NCBI GenBank assembly: GCA_002964805.2
Contig: PUDQ02000010.1
Coordinates: 2,170,001-2,234,000 of the forward strand
Origin: Trametes villosa
Taxonomy: Eukaryota; Basidiomycota; Agaricomycetes; Polyporales; Polyporaceae
Length of the DNA: 64,000 bases
Direction: 5' to 3'
The notes beneath the pieces are model-generated. The model ran no database searches. It was given only the letters and a program-made list of their open reading frames with translations, and was not told the origin of the DNA. Positions 45,587 to 56,891 of the stretch are shown here, one piece after another. The translations under genes and the position numbers were made by a program. Positions within the stretch are counted from its first letter, which is position 1, and the number at the start of each line of letters is the position of its first letter.

Positions 45587-48035
45587 ATGTCGACGTCGAA
45601 CTATGCACCCCAACAAACGTCCCCGTACGACATGAGTAGCTACCTCCGGCAGCCCTCCTCGTCGCCCATCATGCAGCGCGCCGCGATCCCCTCGGGGAAC
45701 CCGACACCGTTCAAGGCGCCCGCGCACAAGCACGCGCACCATCTGCACTCCATCCCGCCGCGCGAGAAGTCAACCCGTACGTTGATCGTTGACCACCTGC
45801 TGTGGGTGCACGGGCGGACGCGGTTCGCGCAGGCGCGCGCAGAGCTCGGCATGACCGACCGCACCGGCGGGCGCTCAGCCGCCCACTATGCGCACCGCGA
45901 GCGCCCGGAGAACTACGAGGAGGATGAGGAGGCGGCGAGCGAGGGCGAGGATGTGCGCGTACTCGGCGCGCGCGAAGGCGGACCGGAGCACACGCACGGG
46001 GACGACGAGGAGGACCGGCTCGAACGCCAGGACCTGCCGCTCGCGCGCAACCTGCGCCAGCGCGCGGAGAGCGTGGAGAAAGTCGCGACGGCGATGCTCG
46101 ATCAGCCGCCAGAGGTACGCCCGCTCCACCCGGACGACCTGCTCGAGCCCCCGACGTCGCCATCGCTGCAACCACAGCATGCGCGACAGCACCAGCACAC
46201 GCTCCCGAACGGGGTGCGGCTGCGGCTTGCGCTCGCGACCGTCGTCAATGATCTGTTCTCTCGCCGCGCTCCTGACCTCACGAGGGGCCCCGTCTCTCCC
46301 ATTGACCCCTCCATCCCGACCTCCGCTCTGCTGCCGTCCGTCCTTGTGCCCCTCGCTGCTATATCTGATGTCATTCTAAGCCCCGGCGCGCCTCGTCCTC
46401 CCCGGAAGCCTACGCCTAGCGACTATATTCGCTCCTTGTATGTGATCGGCACGGACCCCGAAACCTCCAACTCTCCACCATCGTTGCGCTGCCCACGGCA
46501 TCTTCACATGAGCTGTGAAATCTGCGTCGAGGCCAAGACACAGTTCAACGTCCGCCCCGGGCCCACTCGTGGTCGCACTACCACCGGCCGCGCCGGCTCG
46601 ACTACTGGCAGCAGCCCCGGAGATGCCTCGTCCATGGCTACACCCGTCATCGCCACGGGCGTGACTGGCTGGCAAGACGGGAGCGGGATTGGGTCGGGGC
46701 TCGCCCGCCCGGGCCAGAAGGGCACGGTGTTGCGCAGACCGTCAATGCCAAACGCGGTGATTGCTGGCCCGGACGGGCGCGGGATCCAGACGATGAACAA
46801 CACGAAGCTCGCGGAGCTCATCGTGCGGTTCCTGCGCCTGAGCGCGCTAGTAGCCATGGAGCTCGGACGGGAGGCGACAGAGGACCGCGCGTCTTTGGAC
46901 GGCGGGGACAGGCGCGACGAGGATGGGTCCTCGTCAGCGAACGGGAACGCGCCGCACACGCCACGGCCCTCGGTCATGTCGCCGCAGACATCACCGCGAG
47001 TCTTCGCGCAGAGGAACAACACGGACCCCAACTACTACTCGCTCAACGCCCTGCGGCCGTCGAGGGAGTGGTACTTCCTCCTCGCTGGGCTGCTCACCCG
47101 CGCGGTCCTCGAGGGCTATCTCACGGCACAATGGCGGGGCATCGAGCCGCTCGAGGTCCTCCTTGGCGTCGGCCTCGGGATCACGCCGTCGCCCCGGAGG
47201 TCCAATGGGTCGGAGAACCGCCAGGCGGACAGCACGGCGGCCGGCGCATCCACGGCAGGGCTTGCTAGCGGCGGGGGCGACCCCGACTTCAAGGACTTCA
47301 ACCCCGACGACCTACCAGAGCTTGAGGAAGCCGCAAGGATTCTTTTCCCTTCTCTACGCGAGCCCATCGGGGGCGGCAACACCCCCATATATTATTCACG
47401 CGAGGGCGCGGAGCTCGAGTATGAGCTGGAGATGACAGAGAGGCTTGCGCGGGTCAGTTCTTGATCTCCAGCTCCTTTGACATAAATTGTTCTCATCGGA
47501 TTGGACGCAGTTCTACGCTGTCCCTGGATCAACACCAGACGTAGCAACGCACATGGAAGACCTCGCGTGGCAGTTCCCCGCAGAAGCTGTCGAGCGGGCG
47601 GCGGTCCGGTTCTGTGAAGCTGTCGCTCAGTGGCGCGGGAAGCCCGAGCTCGAGACGGTGAGGATGCCTTCTAGCTCCCCGGCCGACGCCTGTCTCATGC
47701 TCTCCAAGTACAAGAAGGCGTCCTGGATCGTCGAAGGGAAGGACGACCAGCAGCCGTCCACGTTGGGCGGCGCCGGGGCAGGGTCGAGCACCGGCACGGC
47801 GGCGATGTCGATTGAGTCGCTTGTGCACTCGAACCCGACGAGCCCGTCGACGTCAAACACGCTCCCGACGCCCGTGTCCGCAACGGTGCCAGCGCCGGAA
47901 ACTCGCCCACGCAGGCCGATGATCGACCGCTACTTCACGACGCCGCCGAGCTTCGCTTTGCAGGGCAGAAAGAGGCGGCGAGAGGATGGAGATCGGGGGG
48001 ACGACGGACGGCGGGCGCATATGCCTTTTGCGTGA
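45587..48035 (+). CDS. Conserved-looking protein of unknown function (796 aa)
   Basis: Exons 45587-47452 and 47511-48035 join in phase 0 to 796 residues. I do not recognise the family. A folded-looking N-terminal block (STRTLIVDHLLWVHGRTRFA, QARAELGMTDRTGG) is followed by acidic disordered sequence. Next is a segment with closely spaced Cys and His (RCPRHLHMSCEICVEAK) that could bind zinc. Helical blocks follow (KLAELIVRFLRLSALVAMEL; SREWYFLLAGLLTRAVLEGY, LTAQWRGIEPLEVLLGVGLG), then DLPELEEAARILFPSL. The second exon continues the fold (ATHMEDLAWQFPAEAVERAA, CLMLSKYKKASWIVEGK) and ends in a basic tail with GRKRRRE, a possible nuclear signal. The helical blocks are too ordered for random sequence, so this is a real gene; function open. 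Confidence 0.75.
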
Positions 48036-49197
48036 ATGGCGGCCCGAGGTATGTTTGTGAAGGAGGCCGGGGAACATGGTTGTCTCGGTGGACACTCGGA
48101 TCGGCGTGGTATGGTTTTCTTGTTTATTAGATCTGTATGGTGAGTTCAGGGGTGCCCTCAGAGCGTGTATTGACTAACCCCTTGCCTGTGTCAGGCGTGT
48201 TGTATATCAAGCTGCTTTGCGTTTGCTGTGTCAGGCTCATGTACCGACGCTTTCCATTATATGTGATCCAGGGCTCCATTTGCGACCAGGAGACAGGCGA
48301 GGGATCCCATCAGTTGACCCGATCGCTCGAGGTAGCTCAGCCCTCCCTAGCCGGTGGCGCTCCTGCCGGCAATGTTATTGTCCTCCGAGTCATGAGGGGT
48401 TACTACGGGACCCAGTAGGTCCACCCCATCTAGAGGCATTGTCTTCGAAATCATTTGCAGGATTTGATCTAACCAAGCTAAGTATCGATATAGTCGATGC
48501 AAGCTGACTGCGTGATTAGACTCTGCACTCGGGCGTGCGAAGGGCGCGCAAAAGTTCGACAGTTCACAGCTTGTCAAAGAATCCGCCAGCGTACTTCACC
48601 CTTCTCCGACCGGTAAACCCCGCGTCTGACACCGAGCCACGACATTCGAACGCAAGGGGCGATACTACATCTCCCGAACCCAGGCAGTCCAGCTTCCGCT
48701 CGAAGTGGTCGTGTTCATCAAGCATGTGGATGAAGAGTGGTTGCTGCCTGCCATTGTATGGCAAATTAGGCCTACAGAGAACGAATCTATTGAACTAGAG
48801 CTACATGTGGTTCAGCGAATACAGTGAGGCCTTGGTACCGAACAGTGCGCAGCGCGAGGGATTCCGAAAGCCTAAGAGGGCGTGTCGGCGAGTCCAAGGT
48901 CGCGACCTGAAAGACCGTACGTGCACGCCCGTCGTTGATCTCCACGACAACCTCGGACTACCGCACGCCGACCACCTCCTTCGCCCCCCGAACTCGCGGA
49001 GCAGTCCTACCCCGTCTTCCTGTACGACTGGACCTCCGCCGTATTGTCGTCATGAGGAAGCGAGGAGAAAAGGAACAAGACATGGGATGGCATGTGTGGT
49101 AGATGCGAGCTAGGATAGACCGGAACGGGGGAGAGAGGTCGATGTAGAAGACAGAGAGACAGAAAGGCGGCGTTAGAGCGAGTATGTCGACCGTGAA
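48036..49197. other. Intergenic region with decayed gene fragments
   Basis: Holds the hydrolase relic described separately. Just upstream, about 48640-48833, a plus-strand frame reads FERKGRYYISRTQAVQLPLE then VVVFIKHVDEEW, slightly like the C-terminal strand of GNAT enzymes (compare EMFVFIKHTEKD at 4019-4051). That likeness is too short to be sure. Confidence 0.35.
48921..49037 (+). pseudogene. Relic of the proline-iminopeptidase-like hydrolase
   Basis: This short stretch reads TPVVDLHDNLGLPHADHLL and, after a frameshift, ELAEQSYPVFLYDW. The same places in the hydrolase at 1130-2066 read TPIIVIHGGPGLSHDYQLPL and DLAKQSYPVVLYDQ. At DNA level agcagtcctaccccgtc is shared exactly, with only one difference in the next ten bases. 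The oxyanion motif HGGPG has become HDNLG, and neither end of the gene is present. It is a fragment of a second, dead copy. Confidence 0.6.
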
Positions 49198-50931
49198 TCA
49201 GGTACTAGCAGGGAGGGGGTAGCAGTCCGGGTACTCCTTCTCGATGGCCTTCTTGAGGGAGTAGTAGGGAGTGATGTAGCTCCTCTCCAGCCTGTCTTCG
49301 TTAGGCCCCGCGCCGCCCGTCAGCAGCCCGATGATACGACCGTCTCTGCCCGCCACGACCGAGCCAGAGTCGCCGCAGTCAGAGAACCTGGCAGCCCTGT
49401 ACTTCTCAGTGTCGTAGCCGCACACGAGGAACGCGAGCGTCTCCTCGTGGATGCCGAACTCGGAGTGGCCGCGTATAACCGACTCGAGCCCGTTGACGCG
49501 TCCGTAGGTGGTGCCGGTGGTGCGGCCGTTCTTGACCGCGAGGAGCGTCTTCACTCCGTGGATGTCGTAGTTCTGCGGGTCGCGGAACTCGGACTCGCGG
49601 ACGTAGTCCTGGAGCTGAAGGAGCGAGTTGTACAAGATGTGGAAGTCGCGACGGTCGTGAGGTTGCGCGAACATGTAGTCCTGCCAGTCAATAGGCGTTT
49701 TGTTGCCGCCTGTACACGATACGGAAGAAGCATGAACGAATAACCGTTAGAAAGTGAGAACATGAGCAAGAGGATGTCGACGCACCGACGTAGAGCTTAT
49801 TTCCCGGGAAGTCGTTCGACTTCACTGGCAATTTATCGTTGTCGATCTGGATGAAGCCCCAGTCACGGATGAACTTGTCGTCGCCGACCTCGATCTTAGC
49901 ACAGTGGAGCACAGATCCGAGAATGCGGGAGGGGGATGTGGCGCAGTTCTTTGTGACATAGCTGTGAAGCTCGTCCGCCTCCTTCATCTTGACCTGCGCC
50001 AAGTGGATCCTGACAGCCAGCTCCTCGCGCCTCCGCGCCGCAGCGGCAGGCTCGCCCTCCTCCGGTTCTGGGAGCTCACGGAGAGAACTCTCCCAATGGG
50101 CAATTTTCCACTCCTGGTTGTCCATGAACTTCGTGATGGCCTCGATAGAGTCACTGAAGGATCGACTTCCGAGGAGGAGGATGTCTTCGCGCCCTCGGTG
50201 CTCGTCCGCGCGCGTGTAGGTGTTGTTCGGGAAGAGCGCAGGTGGGTGGATAACATGGGCGCAGGACAAGAGCGCGAGACGCTTGTCAGACTCGTCGGCG
50301 CTGAGGCGGAAGAACAGGCCACCCGTGCCCTCGTAATGGGCTGCCCTATCAGGCGCGATGGAAAGACCGAGAGTGGGAGTGAAAGGCTTGCGAAGGGCGG
50401 GAATGTCCGCTTCCAAGTCGAACACCGGATTGAATCCCATGAACTTCGAGGCGAGGCGAGCCTGGTGACGGTAGATAGACTCGATGAACGCGACTTCTAT
50501 TTCGGGGAAGCCGGCTGCCTGACAAACGAAGATGAGCCTCCCGTTCAGTCGCAACGTAAATGTCACCTCACCTGGAGGATCCCATCAACAGCCTTCGCAG
50601 CTGCCACAGCGGCGTCATAATCCAGGGAGCGCGGCCTCACGCCGATGGTGATGACGAAGTCGCATATCGACCACCCCTGACCCGAATTCGCATACGCCAA
50701 CGGATCTAGGGTGTTCCAGTCCACCTGGAGGGAGTCGAGCAGGGCGACGATGCTCCGCGCAGTTTCGAGCCAGATCGGCGCAATTGGGTGGTTGTGTATG
50801 GGGCGGGCTGCACGGATGAGACCCCGCCACTCAGAGATGGGCCACGCAGGTCCGGTCTTGTAGATGCAAAGTGTACCAGACCCATAGAAGTCGGTGATCG
50901 CAGGCGGGTAGGAGGCGGTTAAATGAGACAT
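49198..50931 (-). CDS. Trypsin-fold (S1-like) serine protease family protein
   Basis: Minus-strand exons 50931-50572, 50518-49786 and 49709-49198 join in phase to 534 residues. The first ~120 residues (SHLTASYPPAITDFYGSGTL...) are a conserved front not known to be catalytic. The protease fold follows: GGLFFRLSADES and LALLSCAHVIHPP carry the catalytic His, and FSDCGDSGSVVAGRDGRIIG carries the GDSG Ser motif. A helical insertion (REELAVRIHLAQVKMKEADE) separates the two halves, with the acidic member expected near KIEVGDDKFIRDWGFIQID. No signal peptide is visible, so it is probably intracellular. Agaricomycetes carry many such proteins without assigned substrates. Confidence 0.78.
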
Positions 50932-53505
50932 GTCCTCGGTATCACTTGAGCCTTGGCAGTTCCAAGAGCGGTGAGAGAGGCCGGGCCAGGCCCGAGAGAG
51001 GGAGTGGAAGAGACAAGCGAAGCAACCCTGTAGAGGAACAACTTTGTTAAAACTTGTTGAAGAGGGGGAAAGCAGTGCCGCCGGCTCTTGGTATGTACTT
51101 ATTTACCTGTGCATCAGCAAAAGGGGGGCACTGCCTGTAGACGCCTGGAGTATGCTGTAGGGAAGGTAGTACTCTGTAGCATTCATAGTCGAAGAGGATG
51201 AATTCCAGTCTATCCATGAAGTCTACTAGGACATCATGGCAGTATCGAGTGCTCTGCAAGACGTCGCACCACAGCCTGTAGAGGGATGCAGGATCTCGCG
51301 CAGGGAGCTATATTACCTTGCAGCGATCCGTGCGTGGTACTGAAATGCTCTATGGGCCTGTGCAGAGCTTCGCGTGGGGCCCTATAGCGTACTGAGATGC
51401 TATACTTATGATACGTGCGATTCCACAGCCATACAGACGAGGAATGCGGAAAAACAAGTTATATTACTCGAACATTAGACGAAGTTATAGGCTGTCATGC
51501 CTTACATAGCGAACAAACACATACCGGACGACGTACTACTAGTACACGATGGTTAGGAACACCCAAGGCTTACCTGCCGTGCACAAAATCCTCGCTCCGG
51601 GCTCCTGCAACGCCTCTCACATTGCCGTGCCCGGCCGCTCAACGGATGAGTATGAATCTGTATGGTTCTGTGAGTTCGGAAGGGTAGCCATGGCGAGATA
51701 GGGCCGACGCACCGAAAATAAGAAGCGGACATTGATAGTTCTTCGAAGGGAAGGCAAATTAGAGTAGGGAAGTCATGCACAAGGGTGTAACACGCACATA
51801 TCCTTGTCCTCCTTCACAAGAAGCTGGGTTAGTAGGCGTCCTTGCGGTCCTGCATGAAAACGACTGAGTATATGCGCATACATGCACGATATACTCACAT
51901 AAAGTAGATTAGAACACGATCCGAGGGGGCGCTGAGGTAGACGGCGGTGCATATGGGCGCGCGGGGGACTAGCCTTCTTGTTTTGCACCTATCACGAGAT
52001 ATGCGATAAGGTGTGTATATCGGCGGAGTATAAGGGAGACAGCGCAGATGTACTAGATGAGCGGAGGGGGACCGAAAGCTTGAGGAGTCGGCTCACCTAG
52101 GTGTGCAGCAGGAACGGGCAACCGACGCGTCCGAGGGATTGGGTAGGTGGTGGTAAGAGGGAAAGAAGCGAATGTACTGAACAGGAAGCGGAGAAGAATT
52201 TATACCCAGAGTTCGGTGCCCCAGGCGAGTGCAAGGAGAGGGCAGACGCAAAGACACGCGTGCGCGACCAGCTACATCATGTACATGCCCCGCTCGCGAT
52301 CGGGACAACGCGTCATACGGGCGCTTACGTCTGCCGTATCCGCGCCGCGAAAGTCGGCCTTCAGTCAAACCTTTACATCGTACTGTATACACACTTCGTG
52401 TCTTATGAGAAGATGACAAGGCTCTACATTAGCAAATCTCTCCTGCCGAATATTTACAGATGTACATCGTACACTACCCACAATTGCAGCGTTCTCCATC
52501 GGCCTGCAAGACGTCCGGGTAAGCAATGCAGGCGTCTGCAGCACTCTCCCACCTTCATAGCCCACTGCAGACGGCTGCATTCTATTTCCCTTTTTGCTGA
52601 TGTGTCCCGGGCCGAAGCTAACTTCGAGTTCAGTAGTACCAACACCCGCCATAATGGCTGCGGAACACCACTGGACATCGACCGGATGAGATATTTGTCG
52701 CACTGTGAGCGTAAGATGGTAGCAGAACTGCATTCCAGCTCATTGACGGTCCACCGGCTATCTTACATCAGCAGAATGCTGGTCCAGCGCCGAGCGCGTC
52801 GGAGGCCAGGCCTGGCGTCCGCTCGCTTGGCTTGGCTCCGGCCGGGACCCCGACGACATCCCGGGTGGTAGGATCCTCGTCATCGGGCCCGAGGATGACC
52901 TGTTTGGGGGGCTTTCTCGACGAGTAGCGCGCACAGGCGGGGGTTGTGACCGCGCAGTTCAATGGGATCCCGATGGCCTAGTAGTACTCACCTAGAACGC
53001 CCGACGGAGTGAAAATAATGAAGCAGGCTCTCAAGAACTGAAGAGATGAGGCAGGAAAACGGCGAAGAGCAGAGCGGGGCGCAGCTGGGCATCATACTGC
53101 GCGGCGGCGCCCATTGACACTCACCTCGCCTATCCGGCGCCAGCTAGCGGACGCCGTAGGCGAGCGGCGCGCACGGGCCATGCTGACGAGGCGCGCGGAC
53201 TGGCAAGTTCTCACGAGTGGACTGTCAACGTTGCGGGTCGCAGAGGGCTGCGTTGCCTCTGAACTCTTGCGGGCACCCCAGCCAAATTTGCAAGCGCACC
53301 TCGTCCATCATGCTGCATCTACAGTCCAGCGGGTTGACGGTCCACCGGGCCCCTCTCCGCCGTCTCCATTTCCTCCTGCCGACATGACACGCCACCCTCC
53401 CCTATTCTCTCTTGTCCAGGACCTCTCCTCTTGCCTCGACGCCCCCCGCTCTCAGTCTCATCTACCAGGTCCTTTCCCCCTACCCACCCTACGACTAGAG
53501 CCTCT
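50932..53505. other. Intergenic region, nothing recognised
   Basis: 2.6 kb. A plus-strand frame at 52101-52871 is open but of random-like composition. A minus-strand frame at 52768-52962 (RKPPKQVILGPDDEDPTTRD) looks mildly protein-like and might be an exon of an unrecognised gene; no start, splice or domain supports it. The last ~130 bases are the GEN1 leader. Confidence 0.4.
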
Positions 53506-56500
53506 ATGGGAATCGAGGGACTCTGGAAGGTGAGCAGACACCGTATCCCGGAATTACAGAGGACTCTGCGCTCATCTCAAACCTCGTAGCTTCTGGACTC
53601 GGACGGCGTCACGGAAAAACAGTCTCTACGAACGTTGGCTATCGCGGAGGGATTCGAAGGTCCGAGGAACGATAGATTGTATCATATCGGTGTTGATTTG
53701 AAGTACGTTATCTTCTGTCTGGGTTTCGGACATCCTCTAACTACCTCCCACTTCAGTATCTGGATCCAGCAATTACAGCAAGTCTTTGCGGTGGGACATG
53801 CTCGGTCCGGCGAAAATCCCGAGCTGCGAACGTTTTTCTATCGTCTCGCGATGCTTGCGGAACGCCCGGTCCACATGATTTTTGTTGTCGACGGCCCTTC
53901 GCGTCCATCCACGAAGAGGAATAAGCAAGTCAAGAAGACGCTTCACTGGATGACAGAGGGCATGCGCCTCCTCGTGGATGCATTCGGGTTCTCCTGGCTA
54001 CAAGTGAGGAGCCTCATGAATCCCTGCGTACGCTCATCATCGTTAATCTTACGCTAGGCTGCCGGCGAGGCGGAGGCCGAACTTGCGAAGATGAATGAGC
54101 TTGGTGTCATTGACGCTGTGCTCACGGAGGATAGCGATACTATGCTGTTCGGCGCCTGCGTTGTCATCCGAAAGTAAGTCATCCCTGTCGCTTCCCTTCC
54201 CCTAGTTCCTTCCAACACAGAATGGGATGTTATAGCCCGAGCTACAAGCGGACGGACGCCGATGTCGTCACGATCTACCGCGCAACCAACATTCTCCGTG
54301 ATGCAGGCCTCTCTCGGGGGGATCTCATCCTCCTGGGTCTGCTATTGGGGTCGGATTACGATCCAGTGAGTATACGGTCCAGCCTCCCGTCAAACTTCTT
54401 GTCACGCGCTAACCCGACTACAGGCCGGTGTGCCTCGTTGCGGTGCTCGCATCGCTCGCGGGCTTGTGAAGTACGGGCTGGGGCGCTCTCTCTACACGGC
54501 GCTGCTCTCATCATCCGAGGAGGAACTCCGCGCCTTCCTCCCCCGCTGGCGACACGAGCTTTGCCTCAAGCTCCGCCTCGACCCTAACGGCTTCATTGGA
54601 CGCCAGCAGCCCGCGCTTGCCGCCTCCATTCCGCCGACGTTTCCCGATGTCGACATCGCGCGGCTGTTCATCACGCCTGCACTCTTACCCCCCGATCGGT
54701 ACGCCTGTTTGCGCGAGCCACGCGTCATGGACCTCGCGCGTCTTGGCGAGCTTTGCGAGCACTACTTCTCATGGGGAAGTAGCACCGAGATCCCCAAGAC
54801 ATTCCGCACCGCCCTCTGGCCGGGCGAGGCTGTGCGAATGCTCGTGAATGAAGGCATCAAAACGCGTGCCTTGGACACCGAGGTGAGCGTCGTGTCATAT
54901 ATATGATGTTGTCCTACAACCTAACTCGCTATAGGCACGCAAGTTGCTCGACATTGTGGTCATCTCTGTGGATGAGCCTCCCGCGGTCGGCTACGCTTTC
55001 TCTCGAGTGCACCTCGCCGACAACGGGTTCTCGTCCATCGCGACGAGCTCTCTTCGCGGCACACGGCCGTATCGACACAATGCAGCGCTATCCGAGGACG
55101 CTGCCCAAAAGGAGGCTGCTAGGCCGTTGAAAGCGGCGCTCCCAGCTCTCATCGTCGAACGAGCACGCCCGGAGCTTGTCAATCCAACCTACGGCACCAC
55201 AGGCTACATGTACGGGCATGTAGTGACCTCGCCTAAGCGCAGGCGTGAGGCCCCTGCGTTATCAGCCTCTACTGGGAGTGTGCGCCCTCCTCGCTCCTCC
55301 GCCCCTTCCTTATCCGGGTCGCCCCGTAGTGTACGTGCCCGCCTGTCTGTGACTGGAAGCTCCGGTTATCTCCCTGCAGTGCCACCGATGTCGGCGCCGT
55401 CCTTACCTGTGCCGTGGGCCTCTGCAGCGTCCCCGCAGCTGCTCGCGCCACCCTCTCCGTCACTGCCCTCCTCGTCCCGTGCGGCCATGCAACAGATGGT
55501 GACGACCGGCGCGTCCACGACACGCTCATTAGCACTACGCTCAGCGCTGCAGCACCCGACGCCGAGATCGCCAACTTCATTGCGCTCTCCTACGCCTCCC
55601 TCGTCCGCGCGACGCTCGTCGACGCCACTTACGCCCTCACTGGGTATGCACCAGCCGCGCATGTCCGTGCCGCACACCCCTGCGTCCCGCACATCAACAC
55701 CACGTCCGTCGTCACCACGTTCGTCAACCCCATGCTCATCGACCCCGGGTTTGTCCACGTCACACATGTTTGCGTTGCGTCCATTGGCACCGGGTTCGTC
55801 GGTCTTCGAGCCGGGCTTGTCGACACCGCGCTCACCGCCCCTGTGGTCACCTACATTGTACACGTCTGAGCCATGCCCGCGTTCGTCTCCGCTGCGCCCG
55901 TCTCTGCCGCGCTCGTCTCCGCCGCGCTCGTCTCCGCTGCACTCGTCCACGTCGCGATCGTCTCCGCCACGCTCGTCTCCGCCACGCTCGTCCGCGCCTG
56001 TGCTGCGCCCGCCCAGATCTGTACTGCGCTCGTCCGCGCTGCGCCCGTCTGTATCACAGCCGTCTGTACTGCACCTGTCCGCACCGCGCCCGTCCGTGCC
56101 GGGCCCGTCTGTACTGCCCCCGTCCGCGCCGCGCTCGTCCGCGTCTGCGCCGCGCTCGTCCGCGTCCGCGCCGCGCTCGTCTACGTCCGCGTCCGCGCCG
56201 CGCTCGTCCACGTCCGCGCCGCGCTCGTCCACGTCCGCGCCGCGCTCGTCCACGTCCGCGCCGCGCTCGTCCACTCCCGCGCTGCGCGCGTCTGCGCCGC
56301 ACCCGTCCGCGCCGTGCTCGTCTTCGTCCACACCGCGCTCGTCTGCGCCGTGCCCGTCCGTGCCGCGCTCACCCCCGTCCGCGCTGGGGTCGTCAGCACA
56401 GGGCTCCTCGTCTGTGTCGCGTTCGTTTGCGCCACGCTCGTCCACTCCGCGCTTGTCCACCGCGCGCTCGTTGCCGCGTTCGTCGAGATCGCGTTCGTCG

Positions 56501-56806
56501 AGATCGCGCTCGCCGACATCGCGCACATCTGCGCTGCCCGTGTCCATGAACACCCCCACTCTGCGTGCTCCAGCACTACGTCCTTTCCAAGCCCCGGGCT
56601 CAAAGCGTTTGGAACCACGGCCCCCGCACATCTCGAGTAGTACTGCACCTCTTATCGACCTTTCTGACTTAGATGATGTTGTTAGCACCCCGAGTAGCTC
56701 TGATCTCCGTCCATACCGATATGTCGGCCGTCGGCATCCACTCGCCATTGTTTCGCGACCGCCTGTGGCTCCTGTAGATGACATTATTGACTTAACATGC
56801 GACTGA
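53506..56806 (+). CDS. GEN1: GEN1/Yen1-type Holliday-junction resolvase (XPG/Rad2 family)
   Basis: Seven exons (53506-53529, 53590-53702, 53757-54003, 54058-54173, 54221-54365, 54424-54882, 54935-56806) join in phase to 991 residues. MGIEGLWK is the invariant XPG start, coded by a 24-base exon. Active-site acids are seen at GVDLN (D44), GEAEAEL (E132, E134), TEDSDTML (D153, D155) and GSDYDPAGV (D212). AGVPRCGARIARGLVKYGLG is the helix-hairpin-helix region. The family cuts four-way DNA junctions and flaps in the nucleus during recombination. After about residue 460 the protein is disordered, with a long Ser/Pro/Arg repeat region. It closes with two SUMO-interacting motifs: PLIDLSD (940-946) followed by acidic residues, and DDIIDLTCD as the last nine residues. 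It is convergent with the recombinase gene, 85 bases apart. Confidence 0.92.
55870..56530 (+). repeat. Ser/Pro/Arg-coding minisatellite in the GEN1 tail
   Basis: The region codes short repeated units (PRSSPPRSS, SAPRSSTSAPRSST). Around 56190-56270 a ~21-base unit (cgctcgtccacgtccgcgccg) is repeated about four times with little change. The length is a multiple of three, so copy changes keep the frame. The repeats also create long false open frames on the other strand and in other frames. Confidence 0.7.
56648..56668 (+). other. SUMO-interacting motif 1 of GEN1
   Basis: Codes PLIDLSD followed by LDD, a hydrophobic core with adjacent acids that matches the type-b SIM consensus. Confidence 0.55.
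56780..56803 (+). other. SUMO-interacting motif 2 at the GEN1 C-terminus
   Basis: Codes DIIDLTCD, directly before the stop codon. The I-I-D-L-T core preceded by Asp is the classical SIM form. Confidence 0.6.
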
Positions 56807-56891
56807 CTCACCGTACATAGTGATTGAAGTGAATTCACACATGTGGATCAATAGAAGAGGATGGCATTTCGGCTCGAATAGTAGTACAACT

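Noticed and set aside
52101..52871. 256-residue plus-strand frame
   Set aside because: Random-like amino-acid order, no hydrophobic core or domain, no splice partners.
52743..53350. Short repeats such as ttgacggtccaccgg near the GEN1 promoter
   Set aside because: Matches of 12-15 bases are expected by chance in 64 kb.
55366..56838. 490-residue minus-strand frame and two ~255-residue plus-strand frames over the GEN1 tail
   Set aside because: Products of the in-frame minisatellite read in other frames; compositions are pure repeats (DERGAD, RARPRRARP, VSAALVS).
56807..56891. Terminal repeats of the candidate element
   Set aside because: Compared by eye with 60961-61300; only trivial matches (tagtag, tagtga) found, so no ends are claimed.
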